A stretch of DNA of 64,000 nt from Spinactinospora alkalitolerans. Lineage in GTDB: Bacteria; Actinomycetota; Actinomycetes; Streptosporangiales; Streptosporangiaceae. How positions within the stretch are numbered: position 1 is the first letter of the stretch; each line of letters opens with the position of its first letter. The stretch covers positions 4,526,001-4,590,000 of the forward strand of contig NZ_JACCCC010000001.1 of the NCBI RefSeq assembly GCF_013408795.1, read 5' to 3'. Position numbers and translations under genes: made by a program. Under the pieces are notes generated by a model. The model was given only the letters and a program-made list of their open reading frames with translations. It ran no database searches and was not told the origin of the DNA. Positions 51,436-59,649 of the stretch are shown piece after piece.

Positions 51436-52272
51436 ATGATCGTGCCGCTGGACGAGGGGATCCGTGAGCTCGTCCGTGACGGGGACACGGTCGCGCTGGA
51501 GGGCTTCACCCACCTGATCCCCGTATCCGCGGGTCATGAGATCATCCGGCAGGGCCGCCGCGACCTGACCCTGGTGCGCATGACCCCCGACGTGGTCTAC
51601 GACCAGTTGATCGGAGCGGGCTGCGCGCGCAAGCTGGTGTTCTCCTGGGGCGGCAACCCCGGCGTGGGCTCCCTGCACCGCTTCCGCGACGCCATCCAGA
51701 ACGGCTGGCCCGTCCCACTGGAGATCGAGGAGCACAGCCACGCCGGCATGGCCAACCGCTACGTCGCCGGCGCCTCGGGCGTCCCGTTCGCGGTGCTGCG
51801 CGGCTACACCGGCACCGACCTGATCGGGCAGACCGCCAACATCAAGACGGTCACCTGCCCGTTCAGCGGGGAGGAGCTGACGGCCGTCCCCGCGGTCAAC
51901 CCCGATGTGACGATCGTGCACGCCCAGCGCGCCGACCGCGCCGGCAACGTGCAGATGTGGGGCATCACCGGCGTGCAGAAGGAGGCGGTGCTCGCCGCGC
52001 GGCGGTCCCTGGTCACCGTCGAGGAGGTCGTGGACGAACTCGACCCCGTCCCCGGCCAGGTCATCCTGCCCTCCCGGGTGGTGACGGCCGTGGCGGAGGT
52101 CCCCGGCGGGGCGCGTCCCTCCTACGCCCACGGGTATTACAGCCGTGACAACGGCGCCTACCAGGCGTGGGACCTGATCAGCAGGGACCGCGAGGCGTTC
52201 GAGAACTGGCTGGAGACCGACGTGTTCGGCGGAAGGCCCGCCGACGCCGCGCGGGAAGGCGGACGGCACTGA
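51436..52272 (+). CDS. pcaI: 3-oxoadipate CoA-transferase subunit A
   Basis: 278 residues, family I CoA-transferase alpha subunit. 'GDTVALEGFTHLIPVSAGHE' carries the N-terminal glycine loop, and 'FSWGGNPGVGSLHRFRDA' and 'YTGTDL' are typical of actinobacterial PcaI. With PcaJ it moves CoA from succinyl-CoA to 3-oxoadipate. Its stop overlaps pcaJ (TGATG). First gene of the pca operon, just after an IclR-type operator. Family members also act on glutaconate; the pca context decides the name. Confidence 0.93.
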   Translation: MIVPLDEGIRELVRDGDTVALEGFTHLIPVSAGHEIIRQGRRDLTLVRMTPDVVYDQLIGAGCARKLVFSWGGNPGVGSLHRFRDAIQNGWPVPLEIEEHSHAGMANRYVAGASGVPFAVLRGYTGTDLIGQTANIKTVTCPFSGEELTAVPAVNPDVTIVHAQRADRAGNVQMWGITGVQKEAVLAARRSLVTVEEVVDELDPVPGQVILPSRVVTAVAEVPGGARPSYAHGYYSRDNGAYQAWDLISRDREAFENWLETDVFGGRPADAAREGGRH

Positions 52273-53027
52273 TGGACACGACCGTGAACTGGTCCTCCGA
52301 CGAGATCATGACCGTCACCGCGGCGCGGGCCCTGACCGGTGACATGGCCTGCTTCGTCGGGATCGGCCTGCCGAGCACGGCGGCCAACCTGGCCCGCCGC
52401 ACGCACGCGCCGGGCCTGTGGATGATCTACGAGTCGGGCACGCTCGGCGCCAAGCCCGACACGCTCCCGCTGTCCATCGGCGACGGCGTGCTCGCCGAGA
52501 CCGCCGACAGCGTCGTCCCGGTCCCCGAGATCTTCAACTACTGGCTGCAGCCCGGCCGGATCGACGTCGGCTTCCTCGGCGCGGCGCAGATCGACCGCCA
52601 CGCCAACATCAACACCACCGTGATCGGCGACTACGACGACCCGAAGGTGCGGCTGCCCGGAGCCGGCGGCGCCCCCGAGATCGCCGCCTCGTGCCGGCAG
52701 GTCATGGTGATCGTCCGGCAGAGCCGGCGCGCCTTCGTCGAGTCCGTCGATTTCGTGACGTCGGTCGGCTACGGTGGCGGCGCCGGCGACCGCGAACGGC
52801 TGGGGCTGCGCGGCGGCGGGCCGTCGCGGGTCATCACCGACCTGGGCGTCCTCGAACCCGATCCGCGCACCCGGGAGCTGACGCTGGTCAGCGTGCACCC
52901 CGGTGTCGAGGTCGACGACGTGCGCGCCGCGACGGGTTGGGAGCTGGCCGTGTCCCCGGATCTGGCCGTGACCCCCGCCCCGAGTGACGAGGAGCTGGCG
53001 GCGTTGCGGAAACTGACGGGTAGGTAA
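52272..53027 (+). CDS. pcaJ: 3-oxoadipate CoA-transferase subunit B
   Basis: 251 residues, beta subunit of the CoA-transferase. The catalytic Glu is in 'WMIYESGTLG' near residue 54; 'FVGIGLPSTAANLARR' and 'IDRHANINTTVIGDYDDP' are characteristic. It overlaps pcaI by one base. A 31-bp gap precedes pcaF. The long in-frame opening upstream of 52272 lies inside pcaI. Confidence 0.94.
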   Translation: MDTTVNWSSDEIMTVTAARALTGDMACFVGIGLPSTAANLARRTHAPGLWMIYESGTLGAKPDTLPLSIGDGVLAETADSVVPVPEIFNYWLQPGRIDVGFLGAAQIDRHANINTTVIGDYDDPKVRLPGAGGAPEIAASCRQVMVIVRQSRRAFVESVDFVTSVGYGGGAGDRERLGLRGGGPSRVITDLGVLEPDPRTRELTLVSVHPGVEVDDVRAATGWELAVSPDLAVTPAPSDEELAALRKLTGR

Positions 53028-53058
53028 TGCCCCCTTCCTCCAACGAACGGAAGTGACC

Positions 53059-54234
53059 ATGACCGACGCATTCGTCCTGGACGCGGTCCGCACCCCCTTC
53101 GGAAGGTACGGCGGCGCCCTCGCCGGCGTGCGCCCCGACGACCTCGCGGCGCACGTGGTCCGCTCGATCGTGGACCGCTCCCCCGACCTGGACCCCGCGG
53201 CCGTCGAGGACGTCTACTTCGGTGACGCCAACGGCGCCGGCGAGGACAACCGCGACGTCGCCAGGATGGCGGTGCTGCTCGCCGGGCTGCCGACATCGGT
53301 GCCCGGCGCCACCCTGAACCGGTTGTGCGGATCGGGGCTGGAGGCCGCCATCGCCGCCAACCGCGCGGTGGCCGTGGGCGACGCCTCCCTCGTGCTGGCC
53401 GGCGGCGTGGAGTCGATGAGCAGGGCCCCCTGGGTGCTGCAGAAGCCCGCGAAGGGCTTTCCCTCGGGCCACGAGACGCTGCACTCCACCACCCTGGGCT
53501 GGCGCATGGTCAACCCGCGGATGCCCGAGGAGTGGACCGTGTCGCTCGGCGAGAGCACCGAGCAGGTGGCCGGGATCCACGGCATCGGCCGGGCCGAGCA
53601 GGACGCCTTCGCGCTGCGCAGCCACACCAACGCCGCCGACGCCTGGGCCAAGGGCGTCTTCGACGACGAGATCGCCGCCGTGCCGGGCGTCGAACTGGAG
53701 CGCGACGAGAGCATCCGCGAGACGTCGCTGGACAAGCTCGGCTCGCTGAAGCCGGCGTTCCGCCCCGACGGCACCATCACCGCGGGCAACGCCTCCCCGC
53801 TCAACGACGGCGCGGCCGCCCTGCTCATCGGCGACGAGGCGGCCGCCCGCGCGACGGGGCGGGAGCCGCTGGCCCGCATCGTCAGCCGGGGCGTGGCCGC
53901 CGTGGAGCCGCACCGGTTCGGCATCGGCCCGGTCGAGGCGGCCGACACCGCCCTGCGCCGTGCCGGGATCGGCTGGGGCGACCTGTCGGTCGTGGAACTC
54001 AACGAGGCGTTCGCCGCGCAGTCGCTGGCCTGCCTGAAGCTGTGGCCGGAGCTGGACCCGGAGATCGTCAACCCCAACGGCGGCGCGATCGCCATCGGCC
54101 ACCCGCTGGGCGCCTCGGGCGCGCGCGTCCTGGGCTCCCTCGCCCACGAGCTGCGCCGCCGCGGCGGCGGCTGGGGCCTGGCCGCGATCTGCATCGGGGT
54201 GGGCCAGGGGCTCGCCGTCGTGCTGCACGCCTGA
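53059..54234 (+). CDS. pcaF: 3-oxoadipyl-CoA thiolase
   Basis: 391-residue thiolase cleaving 3-oxoadipyl-CoA to succinyl-CoA and acetyl-CoA. Acyl-accepting Cys in 'LNRLCGSGLEA' (near 91), His in 'GHPLGASGARV' and the second Cys in 'AAICIGVGQGLAV' form the catalytic set. The ATG at 53059 has GGAAG 7 nt upstream; a GTG at 53053 is less well placed. Third gene of the pca operon. Confidence 0.95.
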   Translation: MTDAFVLDAVRTPFGRYGGALAGVRPDDLAAHVVRSIVDRSPDLDPAAVEDVYFGDANGAGEDNRDVARMAVLLAGLPTSVPGATLNRLCGSGLEAAIAANRAVAVGDASLVLAGGVESMSRAPWVLQKPAKGFPSGHETLHSTTLGWRMVNPRMPEEWTVSLGESTEQVAGIHGIGRAEQDAFALRSHTNAADAWAKGVFDDEIAAVPGVELERDESIRETSLDKLGSLKPAFRPDGTITAGNASPLNDGAAALLIGDEAAARATGREPLARIVSRGVAAVEPHRFGIGPVEAADTALRRAGIGWGDLSVVELNEAFAAQSLACLKLWPELDPEIVNPNGGAIAIGHPLGASGARVLGSLAHELRRRGGGWGLAAICIGVGQGLAVVLHA

Positions 54235-54276
54235 CGCGCCGCGGTCTCGCAGGTTTTTGCATCTGTGGAGGAAGTA

Positions 54277-55041
54277 ATGACGACACCCACCGGGCCCACG
54301 GGCCCGAACCCGGAGCAGGGCCTCTCTGTTCCGGGCTACATCCGCGACCACGAGGTCCATCCGCCGCTGGACTACTCCGGCTACCGGAGCACGGCGCTGC
54401 GGCACCCCAAGCGCCCGCTCACGCTGCTGCCGCACATGCTCACCGAGATCACCAGCCCGGTGCTCGGCCACGACCGCCTGGGCGAGCTGGACAACGACCT
54501 CACCCGCCAGCACGACGAGGAGCCCCAGGGCCAGCGCATCATCGTGCACGGCCAGGTGCGCGACAGCGACGGCAGGCCGGTGCCGCACACCCTGGTCGAG
54601 ATCTGGCAGGCCAACGCCGGCGGCCGCTACCGGCACGTCAGCGACAACTGGCCGTGCCCGCTGGACCCCAACTTCACCGGCGTCGGCCGCACCATGACCG
54701 ACACCGAGGGCCGCTACCGCTTCACCACGATCCAGCCGGGCGCCTACCCGTGGAAGAACCACGACAACGCCTGGCGCCCCGCGCACATCCACTTCTCGCT
54801 GTTCGGCCGGGCCTTCACCCAGCGGCTGGTCACCCAGATGTACTTCCCCGGCGACCCGCTGTTCTTCCAGGACCCGATGTGGAACTCGATCCCCGACCCC
54901 AAGGCGCGCGAGCGGCTGGTGGCCCGGTTCGACTACGCCAACACCGCGCCGGAGTGGGCGCTGGCCTACGAGTGGGACATCGTGCTGCGCGGCCGGGAGT
55001 CGACGCCGTTCGAGGCGGAAGGGGACGACGATGACGAGTGA
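54277..55041 (+). CDS. pcaH: Protocatechuate 3,4-dioxygenase beta subunit
   Basis: 254-residue subunit carrying the non-haem Fe(III) site of the intradiol dioxygenase. Candidate iron ligands: Tyr in 'NAGGRYRHVSDNW', Tyr in 'PGAYPWKNHDNAWRPAH' and the His-x-His of 'PAHIHFSLFG'. It opens protocatechuate to beta-carboxy-cis,cis-muconate. The start is the ATG at 54277, 6 nt after GGAGG; the in-frame GTG at 54265 overlaps that site. The 3' end overlaps pcaG by 11 bp, so the subunits are made in equal amounts. Confidence 0.97.
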   Translation: MTTPTGPTGPNPEQGLSVPGYIRDHEVHPPLDYSGYRSTALRHPKRPLTLLPHMLTEITSPVLGHDRLGELDNDLTRQHDEEPQGQRIIVHGQVRDSDGRPVPHTLVEIWQANAGGRYRHVSDNWPCPLDPNFTGVGRTMTDTEGRYRFTTIQPGAYPWKNHDNAWRPAHIHFSLFGRAFTQRLVTQMYFPGDPLFFQDPMWNSIPDPKARERLVARFDYANTAPEWALAYEWDIVLRGRESTPFEAEGDDDDE

Positions 55042-55591
55042 GACGACACCGTCGCAGACGGTCGGCCCCTACCTGCACATCGGGCTGCCCTGGCCGGACG
55101 GGCCGTTCGCGGTGGCCAAGGGCTCGCCGGACGGCTTCTGGATCCGCGGCGTCCTCTACGACGGCGCGGGGGCGGTCGTCCCCGACGGCCTCATCGAGAC
55201 CTGGCAGGCCGATCCCGACGGCCGCTTCGACCACCCCGACGACCCGCGGGGCGCCGTCGACCGCCCGGGGTTCCGCGCGTTCGGGCGCTGCCAGACCGAC
55301 GGCGACGGCGCGTTCGGGATCTTCACCCTCAAGCCCGGCCCGGTGCCGGGACCGCGGGGCCCGCAGGCGCCGCACATCGACGTCTCGGTGTTCGCGCGCG
55401 GCATGCTGCACCGGGTGGTGACGCGGATCTACTTCCCCGAGGAGCACGCCGCCAACGCCGTCGACCCGGTGCTCACCAGCGTGGCCGACCCGCGGGCGCG
55501 CGAGGCGCTGGTCGCGCGGCCGGCCGAGGACGGCTACCGGTTCGACATCCACCTGCAGGGCGATGACGAGACCGCGTTCTTCGACATCTAG
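55031..55591 (+). CDS. pcaG: Protocatechuate 3,4-dioxygenase alpha subunit
   Basis: 186 residues. 'TPSQTVGPYLHIGLPWPD' is the alpha-subunit N-terminal signature (TPSQTVGPY), followed by 'LIETWQADPDGRFDHP' and 'PHIDVSVFARGMLHRVVTRI'. It pairs with PcaH; the alpha subunit keeps the fold but lacks a full iron site. It overlaps the end of pcaH by 11 bp. A long palindromic repeat begins within 10 bp of the stop, separating it from pcaB by 353 bp. Confidence 0.97.
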   Translation: MTSETTPSQTVGPYLHIGLPWPDGPFAVAKGSPDGFWIRGVLYDGAGAVVPDGLIETWQADPDGRFDHPDDPRGAVDRPGFRAFGRCQTDGDGAFGIFTLKPGPVPGPRGPQAPHIDVSVFARGMLHRVVTRIYFPEEHAANAVDPVLTSVADPRAREALVARPAEDGYRFDIHLQGDDETAFFDI

Positions 55592-55599
55592 CTTGGGTC

Positions 55600-55893
55600 T
55601 CAGCCTCAGGGGGGTGGTAAGGCCCGCCCGAGGACGGAGCAGGCGTGCGGGTGGGCGATTCTCTCGCGCGGCCGCCAGACCCGTGGACGGAGATCGCCCT
55701 CACGCACGCGAAGCAGACCCGCCGCTTCAGGTACACACCGAAACCATGGTTTCGACCTGGAGCCCAGAGTGGCGGCGTGGGTGGCGCGGCGCCGGAGCGA
55801 TCCCTTGATGGGCCTTCGGCCGCGCGAGAGGATCGCCCAGTCACCGCGGGCTCCGTCCTGGGGCCGAGGTTCCAAAACCCCCGGTGGCCAAGG
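55600..55893. repeat. Long palindromic intergenic repeat, copy 2
   Basis: About 294 bp, an imperfect palindrome centred exactly on the perfect 16-bp CGAAACCATGGTTTCG (55739-55754). Arms such as AGGACGGAGC...TGGGCGATTCTCTCGCGCGG on the left pair with CGCGCGAGAGGATCGCCCA...GCTCCGTCCT on the right. It shares blocks with 13607 and 60836 and lies between pcaG and pcaB. Confidence 0.9.
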
Positions 55894-55944
55894 ACCGCGG
55901 GCACGGTGGCTCAGCCACCGTGGAAGAGGGGGACGGGAGGACAG

Positions 55945-57294
55945 GTGACACAGGAGGCAGGGGGCCTCTTCGGGGGCGTGTTCGCGCGGGGCGCGGCGGC
56001 GGCCGAGGTCGGCGACGCCGCATGGCTGCGGGCGCTGCTCGACGCCGAGGCCGCGCTGGCCCGGGCGCAGGCCTCGGTGGGGCTGATCGGGCGCGGCGAC
56101 GCCGAGGCGATCGCCGCGGCCTGCGTGCCCGGGCGCTTCGACCCCGACCGGATCGGCGCGGCCGCCGCCGGGGGCGGCAATCCGGTGATCCCGCTGGTCA
56201 AGGAGTTGACCGCCGCGGTCTCCGGGGATGCCGCCCGGCACGTTCACAAAGGGGCGACCAGCCAGGACATCATGGACACCGCCGCCATGCTGGTGAGCCG
56301 GCGGGCGTGCGCGGCGGTCCTGGCCGACGCGGCCGCCCTCACCGACGGGCTCGCCGACCTGGCCGGGGCGCACCGCGACACCGCGATGGCGGGGCGCACG
56401 CTGCTGCAGCAGGCGCTGCCCACCACGTTCGGCGTCGTCGCGGCCGGATGGCTGCACGCGCTGGACGGCGCGGCCGCGCGGCTGGCCGAGGTGGCCGAGG
56501 GCCGGCTGGCCGCGCAACTGGGCGGGGCGGCCGGCACGCTGGCGTCGCTGGGCGACTCCGGTCCCGACGTGGTCGCGGCCTACGCCCGCGAGCTGGGACT
56601 GGCCGAGCCGGTGCTGCCCTGGCACACCGACCGCGGCCGCGTGGCCGAGCTGGCCGGCGCCCTCGGCGGGATGTGCGGGGCGGTGGGCAAGGCGGCGCGC
56701 GACGTCACACTGCTCGCCCAGACCGAGGTCGGCGAGGTGTCGGAGCAGGGCGGCCCGGGCAGCGGCGGGTCCTCGACGCTCCCGCACAAGCGCAACCCGG
56801 TGGCGGCGGTGTCCGCGCTGGCCTGCGCCGAGCGGGCGCCCGGGCTCGTGGGCACGCTGCTGGGCGCGATGGTGCAGGAGCACCAGCGCGCGGCCGGCTC
56901 CTGGCACGCCGAATGGCTTCCGCTGACCGAACTCCTGCGCGCCACCGGGTCCGCCGTCGCCTGGCTGGGCGCCTCCGTCGAGCGGCTGCGCGTGGACGCC
57001 GCCAGGATGCGGGCCAACCTGGACCTGACCGGCGGACTCCTGCTCGCCGAGCGCGTCACCACCGCGCTGGCCCCGGAGCTGGGCCGGATGCGGGCCCACG
57101 AACTGGTCAAGGCCGCCTGCGCGCAGGCCGTCGACTCCGGCGGCGACCTCGCCGACGTGCTGGCGCGGCACCTGGAGGGCCGCCGGTCCCCCGAGGAGGT
57201 CGCCGGACTGCTGGACCCGGCCGGCTACCTGGGCAGCGCCGGCGCGTTCGTCGACCGGGCGCTGGCCGCGCACCGGTCCGGAGGCCGGCCGTGA
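55945..57294 (+). CDS. pcaB: 3-carboxy-cis,cis-muconate cycloisomerase
   Basis: 449 residues of the fumarase/adenylosuccinate lyase superfamily. The signature loop is 'GSGGSSTLPHKRNPVAA' near residue 280; 'VHKGATSQDIMDTA' and 'GRTLLQQALPTTFG' are the other conserved regions. It lactonises beta-carboxymuconate to 4-carboxymuconolactone. The GTG at 55945 follows GGGAGG by 5 nt; the frame stays open back to 55645 through the repeat, which was rejected. It is convergent with the hydrolase at 57306 (11 bp apart). Confidence 0.95.
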   Translation: MTQEAGGLFGGVFARGAAAAEVGDAAWLRALLDAEAALARAQASVGLIGRGDAEAIAAACVPGRFDPDRIGAAAAGGGNPVIPLVKELTAAVSGDAARHVHKGATSQDIMDTAAMLVSRRACAAVLADAAALTDGLADLAGAHRDTAMAGRTLLQQALPTTFGVVAAGWLHALDGAAARLAEVAEGRLAAQLGGAAGTLASLGDSGPDVVAAYARELGLAEPVLPWHTDRGRVAELAGALGGMCGAVGKAARDVTLLAQTEVGEVSEQGGPGSGGSSTLPHKRNPVAAVSALACAERAPGLVGTLLGAMVQEHQRAAGSWHAEWLPLTELLRATGSAVAWLGASVERLRVDAARMRANLDLTGGLLLAERVTTALAPELGRMRAHELVKAACAQAVDSGGDLADVLARHLEGRRSPEEVAGLLDPAGYLGSAGAFVDRALAAHRSGGRP

Positions 57295-57305
57295 GCGCGG
57301 CGCCT

Positions 57306-58139
57306 TCAGCCGCGCTCGGCCAGGAACCCGGCGAGCGCGGCCGTGAGCTGGGCGGGCGCGTCGAGCTGCACCAGGTGCCCCGCCCCCTCCATCAGCCGGT
57401 GCCGGGCGCCCGGGATGAGCTCGCTGAGTTCGCGGCCCTTGGCCGGCGGGATCCAGGTGTCCCGGTCCCCCCAGCAGACCAGAACGGGGAGGTCGATCTC
57501 GCCGTAGCGGGGCTGCACCTCGTCGGTGTGGCGCTGGTCGGCCTGCGCGATCTGGCGGTAGAACGCCGCCTGCCCATCCTCACCCAGCCACGGGGCGCAC
57601 AGCTCCCGCAGCGTGCCGGGCGCGTGCTCGCCGTGCGCGGCGGAGGCGATGTAGGCGCCGACCAGCGCCTCGTGCAGATGGGCCGGGAGCCGGGCGAAGA
57701 CGTCGGTGTTCTCGGCCACGAGCCGGAAGAACGGGGAGCCCCACGGCGCCAGGGCGACCACGTCGACCAGGGCGAGGCTGCGGTAGGCGCACCCGTTGAG
57801 CAGGTGCGCCCGCAGGGCGACCGCGCCGCCGAAGTCGTGGGCGACGACCGCGGGGGCCGCCGGCCCCCAGTGCCGCAGCAGCTCGGCGAACACGTCGGCC
57901 TGCGCGGCCAGGGAGACGTCCTGGCCCTCGAACTTGGCCGAGGCGCCGTAGCCCGGCATGTCCCAGAAGAAGACCCGGTGGTCGGCCGCGAGGGCGCGCG
58001 CGACGTCGCGCCAGACCACCGAGGAGAACGGGGTTCCGTGCAGCAGTACGACGGGGTCGCCCGTCCCGAGCGATCCCCAGCGCACCGCACCCTGGGCGGA
58101 GTCGAATGTTTCGGTCGGCTTCCATTCGTTCATGATCAT
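57306..58139 (-). CDS. Alpha/beta hydrolase with Asp nucleophile (epoxide hydrolase/dehalogenase-like)
   Basis: 277 residues. The nucleophile elbow is 'VVAHDFGGAVAL', so the nucleophile is Asp102 rather than Ser, as in epoxide hydrolases and haloalkane or haloacetate dehalogenases. The oxyanion motif is 'LLHGTPFSS'; acid and His candidates lie in 'CWGDRDTWIP' and 'MEGAGHLVQLD'. It is on the opposite strand between pcaB and pcaD, so it is not co-transcribed with the pca genes. The ATG at 58139 or 58133 is likely; the opening to 58205 has no support. The substrate is unknown. Confidence 0.87.
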   Translation of the reverse strand: MIMNEWKPTETFDSAQGAVRWGSLGTGDPVVLLHGTPFSSVVWRDVARALAADHRVFFWDMPGYGASAKFEGQDVSLAAQADVFAELLRHWGPAAPAVVAHDFGGAVALRAHLLNGCAYRSLALVDVVALAPWGSPFFRLVAENTDVFARLPAHLHEALVGAYIASAAHGEHAPGTLRELCAPWLGEDGQAAFYRQIAQADQRHTDEVQPRYGEIDLPVLVCWGDRDTWIPPAKGRELSELIPGARHRLMEGAGHLVQLDAPAQLTAALAGFLAERG

Positions 58140-58258
58140 CGGCAACGCGGGCGCCGCGGCGACCGATTCCGCCCGCGCGGCGCGTCCGCGGCGTTCGTGA
58201 TGCAACCGAGACCGTCGGCCGGTCGGCGGACCGCGCCACGGGGAGAGGAGCGACGCCG

Positions 58259-59023
58259 ATGAGCGTCGATGTGCACTACCGGATCGACGGACCCGACGAC
58301 GCGCCGGCGGTGGTGCTGTCCGGGTCGCTGGGCAGCACGCTGGAGATGTGGGAGCCGCAGGCGGCGGCGCTGTCCGGGGACTTCCGCGTGATCCGCTACG
58401 ACATCCGGGGGCACGGCTCCTCGCCGGTGCCCGACGGCCCGTACTCGATGGCCGACCTCGGCTCCGACGTCTCGCGGCTGCTGGACCGGCTGGGCATCGC
58501 CCGCGCGCACTTCGCCGGGCTGTCCATCGGCGGCATGACCGGCATGTGGCTGGCCGCCCACGCGCCCGACCGGGTCGACCGGCTGGCGCTGCTGTGCACG
58601 TCGGCGCAGCTCGGCCCGCCGGAGAACTGGGCGCAGCGCGCGGCCGCGGTGCGCGCCGAGGGCGTCGGCGCCGTCGCGGCCGGGGTGCTGGAGCGCTGGT
58701 TCACCCCGGCCTTCGCCGAACGCGAGCCGGACACGGTCGAGCGGCTCACCGCGATGGTCGCGGGCACCCCCGCCGAGGGCTACGCGGGCTGCTGCGCCGC
58801 GATCGAGCACATGGACCTGCGCGCGGACCTGCCGGGAATCACCGCGTCGACGCTGGTGGTCGCCGGCGCCGACGACCCCTCGACCCCGCCCGACCACGCC
58901 CAGCGGATCGCCGCGGGCATCCCCGGCGCCCGGATGCGCGTCGTGCCCGGCGCCGCGCACCTGGCCAGTTGGGAACAGGCCGGGATGATCAACCCCCTGC
59001 TGCGCGAGCACTTCGCCGGTTGA
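58259..59023 (+). CDS. pcaD: 3-oxoadipate enol-lactonase
   Basis: 254-residue alpha/beta hydrolase. The triad is Ser in 'FAGLSIGGMTG', Asp in 'VAGADDPSTPP' and His in 'PGAAHLASWE'; 'YDIRGHGSSPVPDGPYS' is typical of PcaD. It hydrolyses 3-oxoadipate enol-lactone to 3-oxoadipate. The frame continues past the TGA without another stop into pcaC, suggesting a split of the fused PcaL found in Streptomyces and Rhodococcus. It is divergent from the hydrolase gene, so it probably has its own promoter. Confidence 0.94.
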   Translation: MSVDVHYRIDGPDDAPAVVLSGSLGSTLEMWEPQAAALSGDFRVIRYDIRGHGSSPVPDGPYSMADLGSDVSRLLDRLGIARAHFAGLSIGGMTGMWLAAHAPDRVDRLALLCTSAQLGPPENWAQRAAAVRAEGVGAVAAGVLERWFTPAFAEREPDTVERLTAMVAGTPAEGYAGCCAAIEHMDLRADLPGITASTLVVAGADDPSTPPDHAQRIAAGIPGARMRVVPGAAHLASWEQAGMINPLLREHFAG

Positions 59024-59062
59024 GGCGGACCGGCCGCGCAGGACGACGATAGGAGCATGGAC

Positions 59063-59473
59063 ATGGGAACCGGCGGCACCGAGCACCGGCTCGACGACGC
59101 GACCCGCTACGCGGGCGGGATGAAGGTCCGCCGCGAGGTCCTCGGCGACGCCCACGTCGACCGCGCCGAGGCGAGGAAGACCGGGTTCACCGAGCCGTTC
59201 CAGGACCTCATCACCCGCTATGCCTGGGGCGACATCTGGACCCGGCCCGGGCTGGACCGCCGGACCCGCAGCTGCATGGTGCTGACCGCGCTGGTGGCCA
59301 AGGGCCACTGGGAGGAGCTGGCCATGCACGTCCGCGCGGCCGTACGCAACGGGCTGAGCGCCGACGAGATCCAGGAGGTCTTCCTCCAGGCGGCGATCTA
59401 CTGCGGCGTCCCGGCGGCCAACAAGGCCTTCGCCGTCGCCCAGCAGGTCCTTTCGGAGATCGGAGAGGTCTAG
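59063..59473 (+). CDS. pcaC: 4-carboxymuconolactone decarboxylase
   Basis: 136 residues of the AhpD-like CMD family, converting 4-carboxymuconolactone to the enol-lactone used by PcaD. The conserved core is 'PGLDRRTRSCMVLTALVAKG' then 'HWEELAMHVRAA' and 'EVFLQAAIYCGVPAANKAF'. The ATG at 59063 sits 7 nt after AGGAG; the ATG at 59057 is too close to it. It lies 39 bp after, and in the same frame as, pcaD. Confidence 0.95.
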   Translation: MGTGGTEHRLDDATRYAGGMKVRREVLGDAHVDRAEARKTGFTEPFQDLITRYAWGDIWTRPGLDRRTRSCMVLTALVAKGHWEELAMHVRAAVRNGLSADEIQEVFLQAAIYCGVPAANKAFAVAQQVLSEIGEV

Positions 59474-59649
59474 AGATGACCCGCCCGCCCAAGGCCCGGC
59501 ACCGGGGCCGCCGACCGCGGTTCCCCGGGCTCGCGCGCTCGCCCGGCCGGGCCGCCGCCCCCGATGATCCCCCTCTCCTCTTTCCCGTCCCCATCCGGGC
59601 TCCGGCCGTGCGCTGTCGGGGTCCGCGCCCTCATCCCTAGGAGTTCCTC

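Noticed and set aside
59476-59640. 54-codon opening after pcaC with a plausible upstream GGAGAGG
   Set aside because: Arg/Pro-rich, no family features, and third-position bias unlike neighbouring genes; probably the pobA leader.
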